A stretch of DNA of 64,000 nucleotides from Phycisphaerales bacterium UBA1161 (GTDB taxonomy: Bacteria; Planctomycetota; Phycisphaerae; Tepidisphaerales; Tepidisphaeraceae). The position numbers and the translations under genes were made by a program. Shown one piece after another: positions 34,850 to 44,200 of the stretch. The stretch is from NCBI GenBank assembly GCA_002311745.1, contig DBZL01000031.1:1-64000 (forward strand), read 5' to 3'. Position 1 is the stretch's first letter. Each line of letters opens with the position of its first letter. The notes below the pieces were generated by a model. That model searched no databases. It saw only the letters and a list, made by a program, of their open reading frames with translations, and was not told the origin of the DNA.

Positions 34850-35385
34850 GCTGGGCACCAAAGCGAGTCTGGCGGAATTTCCTTGTTGACGGCCGCCTGA
34901 TGTTTGAGAAGCGATTTCTGGTCGGGGCAAGGATCGTCGCGCAAGCAAATTTCACCGCTTCTCTCTCGGATGCCCAGATAGCGCTCGGCCATTTCGGGCG
35001 TAACCGCGTGGTACATCTGCATATCGGAGACAATGGCATTTGCCTCCCGATAGAGATTAGTGTAGTCGAGCCAGAGCTTCGACAATCGCTCGATTCGTTT
35101 GGAGATATTTAAGATCGGCTTGAGTACACCCAGAATCGCCGCGACTACGGCCACGTACGGCAATGCTGGCTTTACAACAGCTAGTGAGCCAATAGTGGCC
35201 GACGTGGCCAATGCGACAGAGATCTCCAGGATTAGGCTCCAGCGTTGCAAATTCCTCAGCTTTGCGCCGTAATAGAGGGCATTCATCCGGATTGTGCGAT
35301 AAAGGTCGTAAATCTGGCAAGCCAGTTCGCGCGGTTCAATCGCTGGTTTTCGCGGCTCTTTAGATGTCGCAACGCTTTCGACCAT
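34846..35385 (-). CDS. Two-helix membrane protein resembling SLATT-type effectors
   Basis: A 179-residue protein; the start at 35385 was chosen for AGGAG five bases upstream, in preference to an in-frame ATG 14 codons earlier. A polar helical segment (RELACQIYDLYRTIRMNALY, then YGAKLRNLQRW) precedes two membrane helices (LILEISVALATSATIGSLAV and PYVAVVAAILGVLKPIL), followed by a long amphipathic helix (ISKRIERLSKLWLDYTNLYR, then EANAIVSDMQ). This layout resembles SLATT proteins, two-helix membrane proteins that often sit in defence or nucleotide-signalling loci and may form pores. No SMODS or SLOG partner is visible here. Alternatively it is an unrelated island protein. Confidence 0.6.
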   Translation of the reverse strand: MVESVATSKEPRKPAIEPRELACQIYDLYRTIRMNALYYGAKLRNLQRWSLILEISVALATSATIGSLAVVKPALPYVAVVAAILGVLKPILNISKRIERLSKLWLDYTNLYREANAIVSDMQMYHAVTPEMAERYLGIRERSGEICLRDDPCPDQKSLLKHQAAVNKEIPPDSLWCPA

Positions 35386-35451
35386 GCTAACTCCTGCTGG
35401 AACATTATAGGCCCAACCCGACTCCATTAACCAGACTTCGACCGTCCATGA

Positions 35452-35598
35452 TCAGTTCCGTTGTTGCGCTGGCATCTTGAACATCAACCGCTTGCCTTCA
35501 GCGCCTTTAACGGCAGCATCCCGGCGGGCAGCGTCCTGCAACGTCTGGCCATTCAATCGGAAGCTGAATTCATCGCAATAACGATGTAGGTGCTTTTT
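35452..35598 (-). pseudogene. Remnant of an IS1595/ISXO2-type transposase, C-terminal end
   Basis: The frame encodes KKHLHRYCDEFSFRLNGQTL then QDAARRDAAVKGAEGKRLMF, which matches the C-terminal end of IS1595-family transposases (HLHRYxxEFxFRxN, then GAxGKRLTY). Nothing of the DDE catalytic core remains. The frame continues upstream into a dispersed repeat and the palindrome at 35640, so the coding appearance of that part is accidental. It marks the right end of the accessory island. Confidence 0.7.
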
Positions 35599-35604
35599 AC
35601 TGAC

Positions 35605-35636
35605 TGTCTTCTCTGCGGTTGCATTTGCTTTTTCGG
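35605..35636 (-). repeat. Fragment of the CCGCAGAG-type repeat
   Basis: On the plus strand TTCTCTGCGGTTGCATTTGC followed by TTTTTCGG is nearly identical to the right half of the element at 39857-39914. It joins directly to the terminator-like palindrome at 35640. Confidence 0.6.
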
Positions 35637-35639
35637 CGT

Positions 35640-35662
35640 AGCCCCGCATGCACATGCGGGGT
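35640..35662 (-). terminator. Terminator-like palindrome after the GTPase operon
   Basis: Member of the AGCCCCGC/GCGGGGCT family with ATGCACAT in the middle instead of ATGTACAT. It begins four bases after the stop of the minus-strand GTPase gene, in the same orientation relative to the gene as the other copies. Confidence 0.55.
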
Positions 35663-35665
35663 CGC

Positions 35666-37354
35666 TTATCGTTCTTCGAGTTCATCGCGAACCAATTTCA
35701 CGTTCTGGGCCAACTCGGCGGCGGAACGAGCCGCGGCGTGGATCTTCTCCAGAAGCTCGTCCATCCATTGCAGGGCGCAGGCAGTCAGATTGAGCGAAGC
35801 ATCCGGCGCCGTTCGCCAGCGCCACAGCAATTTCTCCACGCGCCGCCGCGTGTGCCAACGCAGCAGCGACCACAGCAGCAGATACCACAGGAGCAAAAAC
35901 ACGGCGTTCTTGAGCAAGGCAGTGGTGCTGAGCAGTTGCACCAGAAGGATGGCGGCGTCGCGCAGAGTTTTAAGCGGCGAGGAGGCCGTCAGCAGGGTCT
36001 GCACAATCGGCTGGATCAGCGGAAACCACAGCAGTGCGCCGAGGGTCAGCACCAAACGCATCGCAGGCGCAAAGATCGCCGATTTACCCGAATACTTCGA
36101 CAAAATGGCTTGACGCTGGTGGTGGATCGTTTCGATCAACTCCAGGCGCAGGCGGCCTTCGGCCGCTTCGGCGTCCATCCGATCCCACAGTTTCCTGCCG
36201 CCGAAGAGAGACGCCACGGCGGGGTCGGATTGATGGAGCTGGGCAAACGCGGATTGGATCAACGTGGCCACTTTGCCGCTTGGCAGATGCGCATCAACCA
36301 ATGCCTCAGCGCCTGCCGATGGGCCGCCGCCGGCGACCAGCCGCAGGGGCAAGAGGGCGGCGTGCAGGACGTTGACGATGGGCCAACGAGCAACGCGCCG
36401 GGAAAACAGGCCGTCGCTCATGAGCCGGAGGTACGCCGGATCGTCCAACATGGCGCCGGTCGCCGTTTCGACAATCGGCTCACCCAGGCGTTCGGCGAGC
36501 AGTTCGCCGGCCGCCTGGTCCAATCGGTTCAGGCGTTGGGCCCGGCCCGGCAGGTCCTGCTCATCGAGCCACGCCAGCAGCGACCGCTGCCGCCGCCGGT
36601 CCGCAAGCTGCCGCGACTCGGCGACCGTTTGAGGCGATTTTTCGCGGCGCAGCTGGCGGGCCAGTTCCGGCAGATCAAAATCCGCCGGACGAATCGCGCT
36701 GACCATGAACACACGGGGCGGGGTCGATAGCGACAACACGCTCGCCACGCGGCGGGCGTAATCCTCCTGCAACTCTGGGGCCACGGCCCCGCCGGCCGGA
36801 AGCTGGTCCACCTTGTTCAAGCAGAACAGGAAATTCTTCGGATCGTTCCCCGAGGCCACCTTGGCCAGAAGCTGCTGCGGCCGGGCATCGGCGTATTTCT
36901 CGACGCTTTGCATCCACACCGGGAAAAGCATGTGCCGCAGCATCTTGCAGGTGATCTGGAGATGATCGGCGAATCGGCTGTCGATGTCGGGCAAATCCAG
37001 CAGCGCCTGATGGCTCAGACGCTGCTGATCGTGCGTGACGATGCGGTATCGCCCGGGAACCTCGCGCTCCAGGAGCTGGGCCGCGGCCGCCTGGCAGGAC
37101 TGGTGCACGTACGCCACGACGTCCTGCGTCCCCGGCCCGTAGGAGCTTTCCTCGGTGATTTTTTCGCCGACCAGGGCGTTGACCATGGCGCTCTTGCCGA
37201 CGTCCTTGCCGCCGATCAGGCCAACCAGGTACATCGGCTCCTCAATCCGCGGTTGACGCAGGACCGGCCAGTCGTCCTGCAACATCGGCGGCGCGGGCGA
37301 GCCGGTCAGGGCGATCGTCTCCTGCACGAGCTGTTCAATCGACGGCACATTCAT
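35666..37354 (-). CDS. Dynamin-like membrane GTPase, downstream partner
   Basis: A 562-residue GTPase. G1 is GGKDVGKSAMVN (about residues 49-60), G3 is in LLDLPDIDSRF, and G4 is NKVDQ near residue 180. The C-terminal third has two hydrophobic helices (LVLTLGALLWFPLIQPIVQT and NAVFLLLWYLLLWSLLRW), so the protein is a membrane-bound large GTPase. Its ATG overlaps the stop of the upstream GTPase gene by four bases, which implies coupled translation at matched amounts. Paired bacterial dynamin-like proteins act on membranes (for example the LeoABC and tandem DynA types), but these sequences are distinct and the function here is not known. A terminator-like palindrome follows. Confidence 0.75.
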   Translation of the reverse strand: MNVPSIEQLVQETIALTGSPAPPMLQDDWPVLRQPRIEEPMYLVGLIGGKDVGKSAMVNALVGEKITEESSYGPGTQDVVAYVHQSCQAAAAQLLEREVPGRYRIVTHDQQRLSHQALLDLPDIDSRFADHLQITCKMLRHMLFPVWMQSVEKYADARPQQLLAKVASGNDPKNFLFCLNKVDQLPAGGAVAPELQEDYARRVASVLSLSTPPRVFMVSAIRPADFDLPELARQLRREKSPQTVAESRQLADRRRQRSLLAWLDEQDLPGRAQRLNRLDQAAGELLAERLGEPIVETATGAMLDDPAYLRLMSDGLFSRRVARWPIVNVLHAALLPLRLVAGGGPSAGAEALVDAHLPSGKVATLIQSAFAQLHQSDPAVASLFGGRKLWDRMDAEAAEGRLRLELIETIHHQRQAILSKYSGKSAIFAPAMRLVLTLGALLWFPLIQPIVQTLLTASSPLKTLRDAAILLVQLLSTTALLKNAVFLLLWYLLLWSLLRWHTRRRVEKLLWRWRTAPDASLNLTACALQWMDELLEKIHAAARSAAELAQNVKLVRDELEER

Positions 37355-39048
37355 GGCGGCAGCGATCCCTCCAATCGATCGGCTTCGGACTGAAGCTGGG
37401 CGATCTGCCGAGGCGCCGGTGCTTGCGCCTCCAGCCACTCGATGCAGCGGCGAATCTGCTCGTGGGCCAGACGCTCGAAACGCTCGGCGATGGCGCCGTT
37501 GGTCCGCCGGGTGCGCGCCGCCACCTCGTTGCTCAGTCGCTCGGTGATCCACGTTGCCAGCGTGTAGCCGCCCAGAATCATGAGGTCCACGTGCCCGAAA
37601 AACGCATGATGCGTGGCCACGATGATCGCCAGCAAATACGGCGAGGCTTCCGTCCACTGCGTCAGCTTCTTTCCCCCCGGCAGATACCGCAGCAACTTCA
37701 AAAGCAAAGCGGTGTCGCGCGGCGTGGCGTTCCAACGCCGCTGCAACCACTCCTTCAAATCGTCCAGCTCCTCCGTGGCGATCTTCCCCGCCTCATCCGG
37801 ATCGATCCGGCAATCGGCGCAGCGCCCGGCCTCCAACCAGCGGCTGGATGCGGGGAAGCTTCGCAAGACATCCTCGATCCGGCTCTGAACGATGCGGAAC
37901 TGATCGCGCAAATTCGCGGCGAAATCAGGCAGTTGCGATTCCACCAGGGTCCCTTGGGCCGCCGGCTCGACACGGCCGTGCAACACCAAATCCCAGGCCG
38001 TCCTGGGCAGGCGGACCAGCATGCCCGGCACCTGCCGGATACGGTCCAGCACGCGCCCCGGCCCGATCAGGTACAGTACGCTGCGCTGCTGCAATCGACG
38101 CTGAAGCCCAACGGTGATCGGATTGACGTCCACACCGGCCGGCGGTGTCTCCATGGCCCGCAGCGCCGCGGCCGCCGCGGCGATTTGACGCTGCTGGTCT
38201 TGCAGCGGCCCGATGATCTGATCGCGCAAGCGGCTCAGCAGATCGCGCAGACGCAGCGCCGCTCCGGTCTGCTTTTGCTGCGGCTGCGGCGGGGAAACAG
38301 CACCCAATCGCGCCCGCAGGGCGGCGAGATTCGCCGCCGCCGGCGGCTCGTACGCCGCGTCGTCACGCGGAATCGCGAACGCCGACGTCTCCGCATCATC
38401 CCGCTCCAGCAGCTTGCGGTAATCCTCCAGCGCCTGATCGCATTCGCACTTGTTCATCACGAACAGGGCCGGCAGCGCGTATCGACGGGCCAAGCGGTAA
38501 TAGGGAAGAAGCTCGGTCATCTGGTATTTTTCCGGCGAGACCAGAAAGACGATCGCCTCCGCCCACCGGAACACGCGATCGGCCTGGGCGTGATGGACCG
38601 GCTGATCGCCGTCCAGATCGGGCGTGTCCACCAACACCATCTTGGCCGTAAGTGGATGCGCGTGCGCAGCGACGGTCAGATGATCGCCGTCCCCGCGTGC
38701 CGGAAGAGCGGAAGCTGCCGCCTGGGGCAGACCCAGCCAGCCGTTGGGAATGACGCGGGGGTCGGCCGCTACGGCGACGGGGCCGGCCGTGAACGTGCGC
38801 TGAAAGCTGGTGGTCGAGAGATTCGCCTCGAGCAGGCGATTGACGAGGGTGCTTTTTCCCGTTCCGGTTCCGCCGAGGATGCAGACCAGGATCGGCGCGC
38901 CCTCGTCGCGGCCGACCCGGCTGAGATGAAACATCGCCGCGGCCGCATCGGCCTGCCACTTGTCGATGGCCCCCGCCGCGAGCCTAGCGCGCGGCTGGAT
39001 TGCTTTGACCGTTTCGGCGACGGCGGCAAGGCCCGATTCCCAGTTCAT
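37351..39048 (-). CDS. Dynamin-like membrane GTPase, upstream partner
   Basis: A 565-residue GTPase. G1 is LGGTGTGKSTLVN (about residues 57-69), G3 is VDTPDLDG, and G4 is NKCE instead of the usual NKxD. The middle is rich in Gln and Ala and predicted helical (PLQDQQRQIAAAAAALRAME), and the C-terminal part has two hydrophobic helices (SPYLLAIIVATHHAFFG and VDLMILGGYTLATWI). It overlaps the next GTPase gene by four bases (ATGA). The start MNWESGLAAVAETV follows a region open for another 26 codons that has no good signal. Both partners share the layout G domain, helical middle, two membrane helices, so they may form a heteromer at the inner membrane. Function unknown. Confidence 0.75.
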   Translation of the reverse strand: MNWESGLAAVAETVKAIQPRARLAAGAIDKWQADAAAAMFHLSRVGRDEGAPILVCILGGTGTGKSTLVNRLLEANLSTTSFQRTFTAGPVAVAADPRVIPNGWLGLPQAAASALPARGDGDHLTVAAHAHPLTAKMVLVDTPDLDGDQPVHHAQADRVFRWAEAIVFLVSPEKYQMTELLPYYRLARRYALPALFVMNKCECDQALEDYRKLLERDDAETSAFAIPRDDAAYEPPAAANLAALRARLGAVSPPQPQQKQTGAALRLRDLLSRLRDQIIGPLQDQQRQIAAAAAALRAMETPPAGVDVNPITVGLQRRLQQRSVLYLIGPGRVLDRIRQVPGMLVRLPRTAWDLVLHGRVEPAAQGTLVESQLPDFAANLRDQFRIVQSRIEDVLRSFPASSRWLEAGRCADCRIDPDEAGKIATEELDDLKEWLQRRWNATPRDTALLLKLLRYLPGGKKLTQWTEASPYLLAIIVATHHAFFGHVDLMILGGYTLATWITERLSNEVAARTRRTNGAIAERFERLAHEQIRRCIEWLEAQAPAPRQIAQLQSEADRLEGSLPP

Positions 39049-39144
39049 TGCACGCGGATTCTTACCACAAATCCCCCTCGGCCTCGAATCACCCGCAAGC
39101 CGGGTGAGACGCGGACGGAGGTGCATGCTACAATGGATTCATCT

Positions 39145-39702
39145 ATGCCCATCATCAGCACTACCAAGATGACTGCCGAGCAGTTCCTGCGGCTCGGCGA
39201 GGATCCGCCCGGCGTTCGCCTGGAACTGGTCGAAGGAGAAATCGCCGTGAGCCCAAGCCCCACACCCCGGCACTCTTACGCGCTGATTCAGTTGGTCACG
39301 ATCCTGAACGTTCACGTAACACGGAACTCGCTGGGCATCGTCTTTGGCGATGTGGACACCATTCTCGACCGCTACAACGTTCGCCGTCCGGATATTCTAT
39401 TTTTCTCTTCCGCCCGCACGCACCTGATCGGCCAGAAGGCGATGCAAGGCCCGCCCGATCTGGCTGTCGAAGTGATCAGCCCCAGCAGCGTGCAGATCGA
39501 CCGTGCCGACAAATTCGCCCAATATCGCGACGCGGGCGTTGCCCACTACTGGATCGTCGATCCCGACTCCCGCACCATCGAAGCATGGCGGCTGGAGCAG
39601 GGCAAATACGTCTCATCCGGCCGCGGCTGCGAAGACGACGTCGTCAAACTCCCGCCGTTCGACGATCTGGAAATTCCCCTGTCGCGCCTCTGGCGGCGGT
39701 AG
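39145..39702 (+). CDS. Uma2 family (DUF820) nuclease-like protein
   Basis: A 185-residue protein of the Uma2/DUF820 family, a PD-(D/E)xK nuclease-fold group common in planctomycetes and cyanobacteria, of unknown biological role. MTAEQFLRLGEDPPGVRLEL, VEGEIAVSPSPTPRHS, VRRPDILFFSSAR and PPDLAVEVISPSS carry the expected Glu, Asp and (E/V)-x-hydrophobic positions; YRDAGVAHYWIVDPDSRTIE is also typical. The ATG at 39145 is preceded by TACAAT (39129-39134), so a short leader is likely; an in-frame ATG at 39133 is an alternative. It is divergent from the GTPase pair. It is not obviously toxic or part of a toxin-antitoxin pair. Confidence 0.88.
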   Translation: MPIISTTKMTAEQFLRLGEDPPGVRLELVEGEIAVSPSPTPRHSYALIQLVTILNVHVTRNSLGIVFGDVDTILDRYNVRRPDILFFSSARTHLIGQKAMQGPPDLAVEVISPSSVQIDRADKFAQYRDAGVAHYWIVDPDSRTIEAWRLEQGKYVSSGRGCEDDVVKLPPFDDLEIPLSRLWRR

Positions 39703-39794
39703 CTGCAATAACATCGCAGCATCCTTCTCCCTCTCCCTATGTACCAACATTTTTCATCTTTAGCGTAAGCTCTTGCCCGGCACGCTCTAATATC

Positions 39795-39914
39795 ACCGCG
39801 GAGTGCGCAGAGACCGCAGAGACGACCGCAGAGACAAAATCAAAATTAAATCTAATGTCTTCTCTGCGGCACTCTCGCGCCCTCCGCGTCTCCGCGGTTG
39901 CATTTGCTTTTCGG
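39795..39914. repeat. Inverted pair of CCGCAGAG-type repeats
   Basis: The left half (39795-39835) contains CCGCGGAGTGCGCAGAGACC and CGCAGAGACGACCGCAGAGA. The right half (39857-39914) contains the complementary TTCTCTGCGG and CTCCGCGTCTCCGCGG, then TTGCATTTGCTTTTCGG. Together they could form a long imperfect hairpin. The same sequences occur at 35605-35636, 52101-52148 and 52236-52266, always between genes. Confidence 0.75.
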
Positions 39915-39983
39915 AGAATTACAGGAGGCTGCCCGCCGGCCGGCTGATTGGTTTGCCACGGCTTGCGCGGTAACTTCTCGTGC

Positions 39984-41273
39984 GTGAAAGGATTCGGCGA
40001 CTACGGGAAACTGGCTGCGGTGATGCTTCTGGCATTGGGACTTCGGCTGGGATGGGGGCTGCGGCAGGGGGGCGGCGCGGCTGGGTTGGAAGCGCTGCCG
40101 GATCAGCGCGAATATCTGCAGTTGGGCCAGCACCTGCGCACGCATCAGGGGCTATGGTTCTCCGATCCGCGGTTTAGGCAGGTGGTGTACGCGTATCGCA
40201 CGCCGGGGTATCCGCTGTTGGTGGCCGCGTGCGCGGCCAAGCCGCCGATCATCCGCGTGGTACAGGCAGCGCTGGATGCGTCCAGCGTTTTGGCGATTTT
40301 CCTGCTGGCTCGCAAATGGCTCGGCGGCGGGCGGGCGATGTTGGCGGCGCTGCTGGTCGCGGTCAATTCATACCTGATCTTTTTTACGGGGACGATTTTG
40401 TCCGAGACGCTGTTTACGGCGTTGCTCTGTTGGGGCGTGGCGCTAATTGTGCTCAGTGGCGGGCCGTGGCCGGCGGGGCGGGGACGACTGGCCGCGTGGC
40501 TGGGCGGGGGGGTGCTCCTGGCGCTGGCGGTGCTGGTGCGTCCGGGGGCCATTGCGCTGCCGGTGATCCTGGGTTGCGCGGCGGCACTTCTGAACCGATT
40601 CGACCGCCCGACGTACCGAACCACATGGCCGCTGCCCGTGGCCGCGACGATGCTCCTGCTGACGGCTATTGTTTTGTTTCCCTGGGCGGCGCGCAACCGG
40701 TTCATCCTCCATCGGTGGATTTGGACCAGCACCAACGCCGGGATCACGCGATACGATGGGTTCAACCCGGACGCCACCGGGGCCAGCGATCAGAGCTTTA
40801 CGCAAGGGATGCCCTGGCTGGCGGACATGAGCGAGACGGCGCGGTCGCAGTATTTGGCTGAAAAGGCCGATGAATGGATGACGGAGCATCCGGCGGCGGC
40901 CATGAAACTGGCGGCAGTGAAGATCGCCCGCACGTGGAGTCCGATGCCGCTGAGCGCGCAGTACGGCAGCCGCGTGATATACGTTGTTGTGGGACTCTGT
41001 TTCGCCGTGGTGTTTGATCTGCTGGTGATCGTCGGGCTGTGTCGCCGGGGACTGCCAGGGCCGGCGAAGGCGTTTCTTCTGTTGCCGGCGGTTTATTTTA
41101 CGGTGGCCGCGGCGTTATCGGTCGGATCGTTGCGTTATCTAGTGCCGGCGGAAGCGCCGATGGCGATTGTGGCGGCGGCTGCCGTGGGCCGGCGCAGCGC
41201 GGTGCGGCCGGGTCGGCCGGGACAACCGCAGCTTTGGGCTGCGGGCCACGGAATCGATCATTTCAGCTCGTGA
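39984..41273 (+). CDS. GT39-like integral membrane glycosyltransferase
   Basis: A roughly 429-residue multi-pass membrane protein of the dolichyl-phosphate-mannose mannosyltransferase type (GT39/PMT-like). Hydrophobic helices fill most of it (LAAVMLLALGLRLGW, LAIFLLARKWLGGG, AMLAALLVAVNSYLIFF, LLALAVLVRPGAIALPVILG, ATMLLLTAIVLFPWAA). The first loop has PDQREYLQLGQHL with an Asp-Glu pair like the catalytic acidic residues of the family; RTPGYPLLVAA and RPGAI are typical neighbours. The start is uncertain: the frame opens at TTG 39948 and no ribosome binding site fits any candidate well. It would add a sugar from a lipid-linked donor outside the membrane. An AsmA-like gene follows after three bases. 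Confidence 0.7.
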   Translation: MKGFGDYGKLAAVMLLALGLRLGWGLRQGGGAAGLEALPDQREYLQLGQHLRTHQGLWFSDPRFRQVVYAYRTPGYPLLVAACAAKPPIIRVVQAALDASSVLAIFLLARKWLGGGRAMLAALLVAVNSYLIFFTGTILSETLFTALLCWGVALIVLSGGPWPAGRGRLAAWLGGGVLLALAVLVRPGAIALPVILGCAAALLNRFDRPTYRTTWPLPVAATMLLLTAIVLFPWAARNRFILHRWIWTSTNAGITRYDGFNPDATGASDQSFTQGMPWLADMSETARSQYLAEKADEWMTEHPAAAMKLAAVKIARTWSPMPLSAQYGSRVIYVVVGLCFAVVFDLLVIVGLCRRGLPGPAKAFLLLPAVYFTVAAALSVGSLRYLVPAEAPMAIVAAAAVGRRSAVRPGRPGQPQLWAAGHGIDHFSS

Positions 41274-41276
41274 TGC

Positions 41277-44200
41277 ATGCCTTGGAAGCTGGCCAATCCG
41301 GAGCGACTGTTTGACCAGACGTGGCGGCCGCGGCACCCGTTGCGTCCGCGGCTCTCGGCGGCGCGGCGCTGGGGGATGTTGCTGCTGCTGTGCGGTTTGT
41401 CGGCGGTCGTCGTCGGTTACGGCTTCGTGACCGATGCACGTCGCGTCCGCGCCATGGCGGGGGCGTATCTGTCGGATTTGCTCGGCGCGGACGTGCACAT
41501 TGGCCGCGCCAGCCTCTCCATCTTCGAAGGACTTCGCTTGGACGACGTGACGGTTCGCGCCGAAGGCGGCTATCAGCCGGATGCCATGATCTTCCACGCG
41601 CAGACGCTTCTGGTGCGATACAACCCGGGTGAATTGCTGGCGGGGAAATTGGCGGCGACGCAGATCGTGGCCATCGGTCCGACGGTGATGCTGGTGGAGG
41701 ACCCGGCGACGGGGCGGTGGAATTATCAGCGCTTGTGGCACGGGACGGGCGTGCCGCCGCGGCACAATGTCGCCTCGACCGGCCCGACGCTGTTGCCGGA
41801 GATCCTTTTGCGCGATGCCCAGGTGGCGTACCTGCAATTGCACGGCGATCGCACGCAGACGGTGGGGCAGTACAGCCTGGAAGGCAGACTTTGGCCGGGG
41901 CAGGAACCCGACCAGTACGATTTTGAATTGCAGAGCCGCGGCCGCGAGTCGCTGGGTCCCAGCGTGGATGGGACGCTGAACACGGGCGGCGGTCCGTCGG
42001 TGGCCCGCCTGCGGAATTTCACCTTTGGCCCGGACATCAAGACCATGTTGCCCGCGGAGCCGCGGGCGTGGTGTCAGCGGCACGAGCTTCAGGGTCGCGT
42101 GGACGTGCCGGAGATGATCTTTAATCCCGGCCGGCCGGGCCAGACGCCCAGCTTCCGCGTCGAGATTGCCCTGAGCAGCGTGGAGCTGGCGGTCAGCCCG
42201 CAGGAATGGATGAGCCGCCAGCAGAACCAGAACCTTCTTTGGTTTCACGAGATGCTGGACGGCGCCGCGGCGGGGCAGTGGATGCCCGCGGACTCGATCC
42301 CGACGTTGCGCCGCTTGAGCACGCCCGAGCCGGTGCACCTGCGGCAGGTGTCCGGCTCGCTGGTCTTCACCCAAAAGGGGATCGGGCTCAAGGGGATCAA
42401 CGGGCGTCTGGAAAACAACTGGTTCAACGTAGATGGTCAGATCGCGGGGTACTCGCCGGACGCGGCCGCCAGGATCACGGCCTCATCGCTGGAAGGTCAC
42501 GATCTGGACATCCCCGCCTGGTCGCCGACCTACGCCGGTTCGCTGCCGCCGGAGGTGCAGGAGATTTACGAGCGCCTGCATCCGCAGGGCACGTGCGGCG
42601 TATCGGTGACGGTCGACCGCAAGCAGGCGGGCGGACGCCTCAACGTCACCGGCCAGATCGACATCCGCGACGGGCAGTTCCGTTTCAGCGATTTTCCGTA
42701 TCTTCTGTCCGGCTCAACGGGGACGATCCTGATCGGTCGCGATCCGATCACGAAGATGAACGGCATCCGGATCGTGAACGTGCACGGTCACGGCTTGGGC
42801 GGGGGGCCCAACGAATATGCCACCATTGCCCTGGACGGGTTCATCGGCCCGCTGGATCAGGTGGCGGGGGTGTGGATCGACGTACGCGGCAAGGGCCTAA
42901 GCAGCGAGCCGGCCATCCGCGCTGCCCTGCCCCCGCCGGTGGATCGCGCCCTGCGGCTGTTCGACCCGGTCGGCAACGGCGAGCTGCCCAAATTCCACGG
43001 CGACATCACCTGCCACATCCAGCGCCCCATCGGCCCGCACAAACGCTGGACGTTTGACACGGACGTGACCCTGGATCGGGCCGATGGAACGCTGGTCTAC
43101 TTTCCGTACCCGCTGAGAAATCTGTCGGGGCGGCTGGAGGTTCGCGAGCGGCAGTTGAACATCGTCGGCGCGCGCATGACGCGCGGGGATGCGACGCTGG
43201 CCATCGACGGCAAGGTGACGTGGAAAAACAGCGCGAGCCCACCCAGCACCCGACGCGCCGGCCCGGACCTGCAAATCGTCGCCAGAAATCTGCCCCTGGA
43301 TGACGACCTGAAGAGCGCCCTGCCCGCCCAGCAGCGCGATTGGCTGCAGAAGCTCGGGGCGCAAGGAAAATTGGACATCGACGGCCGGGTGTTCCCGGCC
43401 CAGCCGGGAGCCGCCCCTTCGGACGCCGAGGTGGATTACGCCTTCGACGGCAAACTGCGCGACGGCAGCTTGTGGCCGGTGGATGGGACGTTCGCCCTGT
43501 CCAACATGACCGGCCGCCTCCGCGTCACCAACGGCCAATTCACGTTGGACGACGTGACCGCCCGGCGCGGCAGCGGCACGGTGACTGGCCGCGTGGGAAT
43601 CTCCTGGGGCGGCGCCGCGCCGCACATCAGCGTTTCGGGCTCGGCCCAGCAATTGCCCATGGACGCGACGTTGTACAAGCTGCTGCCGCCCGATGCCCGC
43701 CAGTCGTGGGATGACGTCCAGCCGCAGGGTACGGTCGATGCCACAGCGAGCTTCGAATCGGGGATCGGGGACTCCAGCGCCGCCAGTTCGCCGTCGCCGC
43801 GATGGGATTTGCAGATTCGTCCGCGCGACTTGGCCGTGACGCCCGCGGTGTTTCCGTATCGCATCGAACATCTCAGCGGCCTGCTCGACATCTCGCCTCA
43901 GAAGGTGACCCTAAGCGATGTCAACGGCCGCCATGGTCCGACGGCCGTCCGGCTTTCCGGGAATGCGAACCTAGGCGCGCAACCGCAGTGGATGTTGAAA
44001 TTGTCGGCCAGTCCCGTGGCGGTGGATGACGATCTGGTTCGGGCCGCCCCCCAGATCGTCTCGGAAGTGATCAAATCGCTCAAGCTGCAAGGGCAATTCG
44101 CCATCGAATTCACTCGCCTGGCGTATCGGCCCGTGCCCGCGGCCCAGCGCACCGCCAGCGCGACCACGCAAAAGTCCCCGGCCGCAGACCTGGATTTTGC

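Noticed and set aside
35599..35685. N-terminal part of the 77-codon frame carrying the IS1595-type tail
   Set aside because: It is made of the dispersed CCGCAGAG-type repeat and the palindrome at 35640, so its coding look is accidental.
37423..39132. Long plus-strand frame continuing upstream of the Uma2 gene
   Set aside because: It is antisense to the upstream GTPase gene; Uma2 similarity starts only at about 39145.
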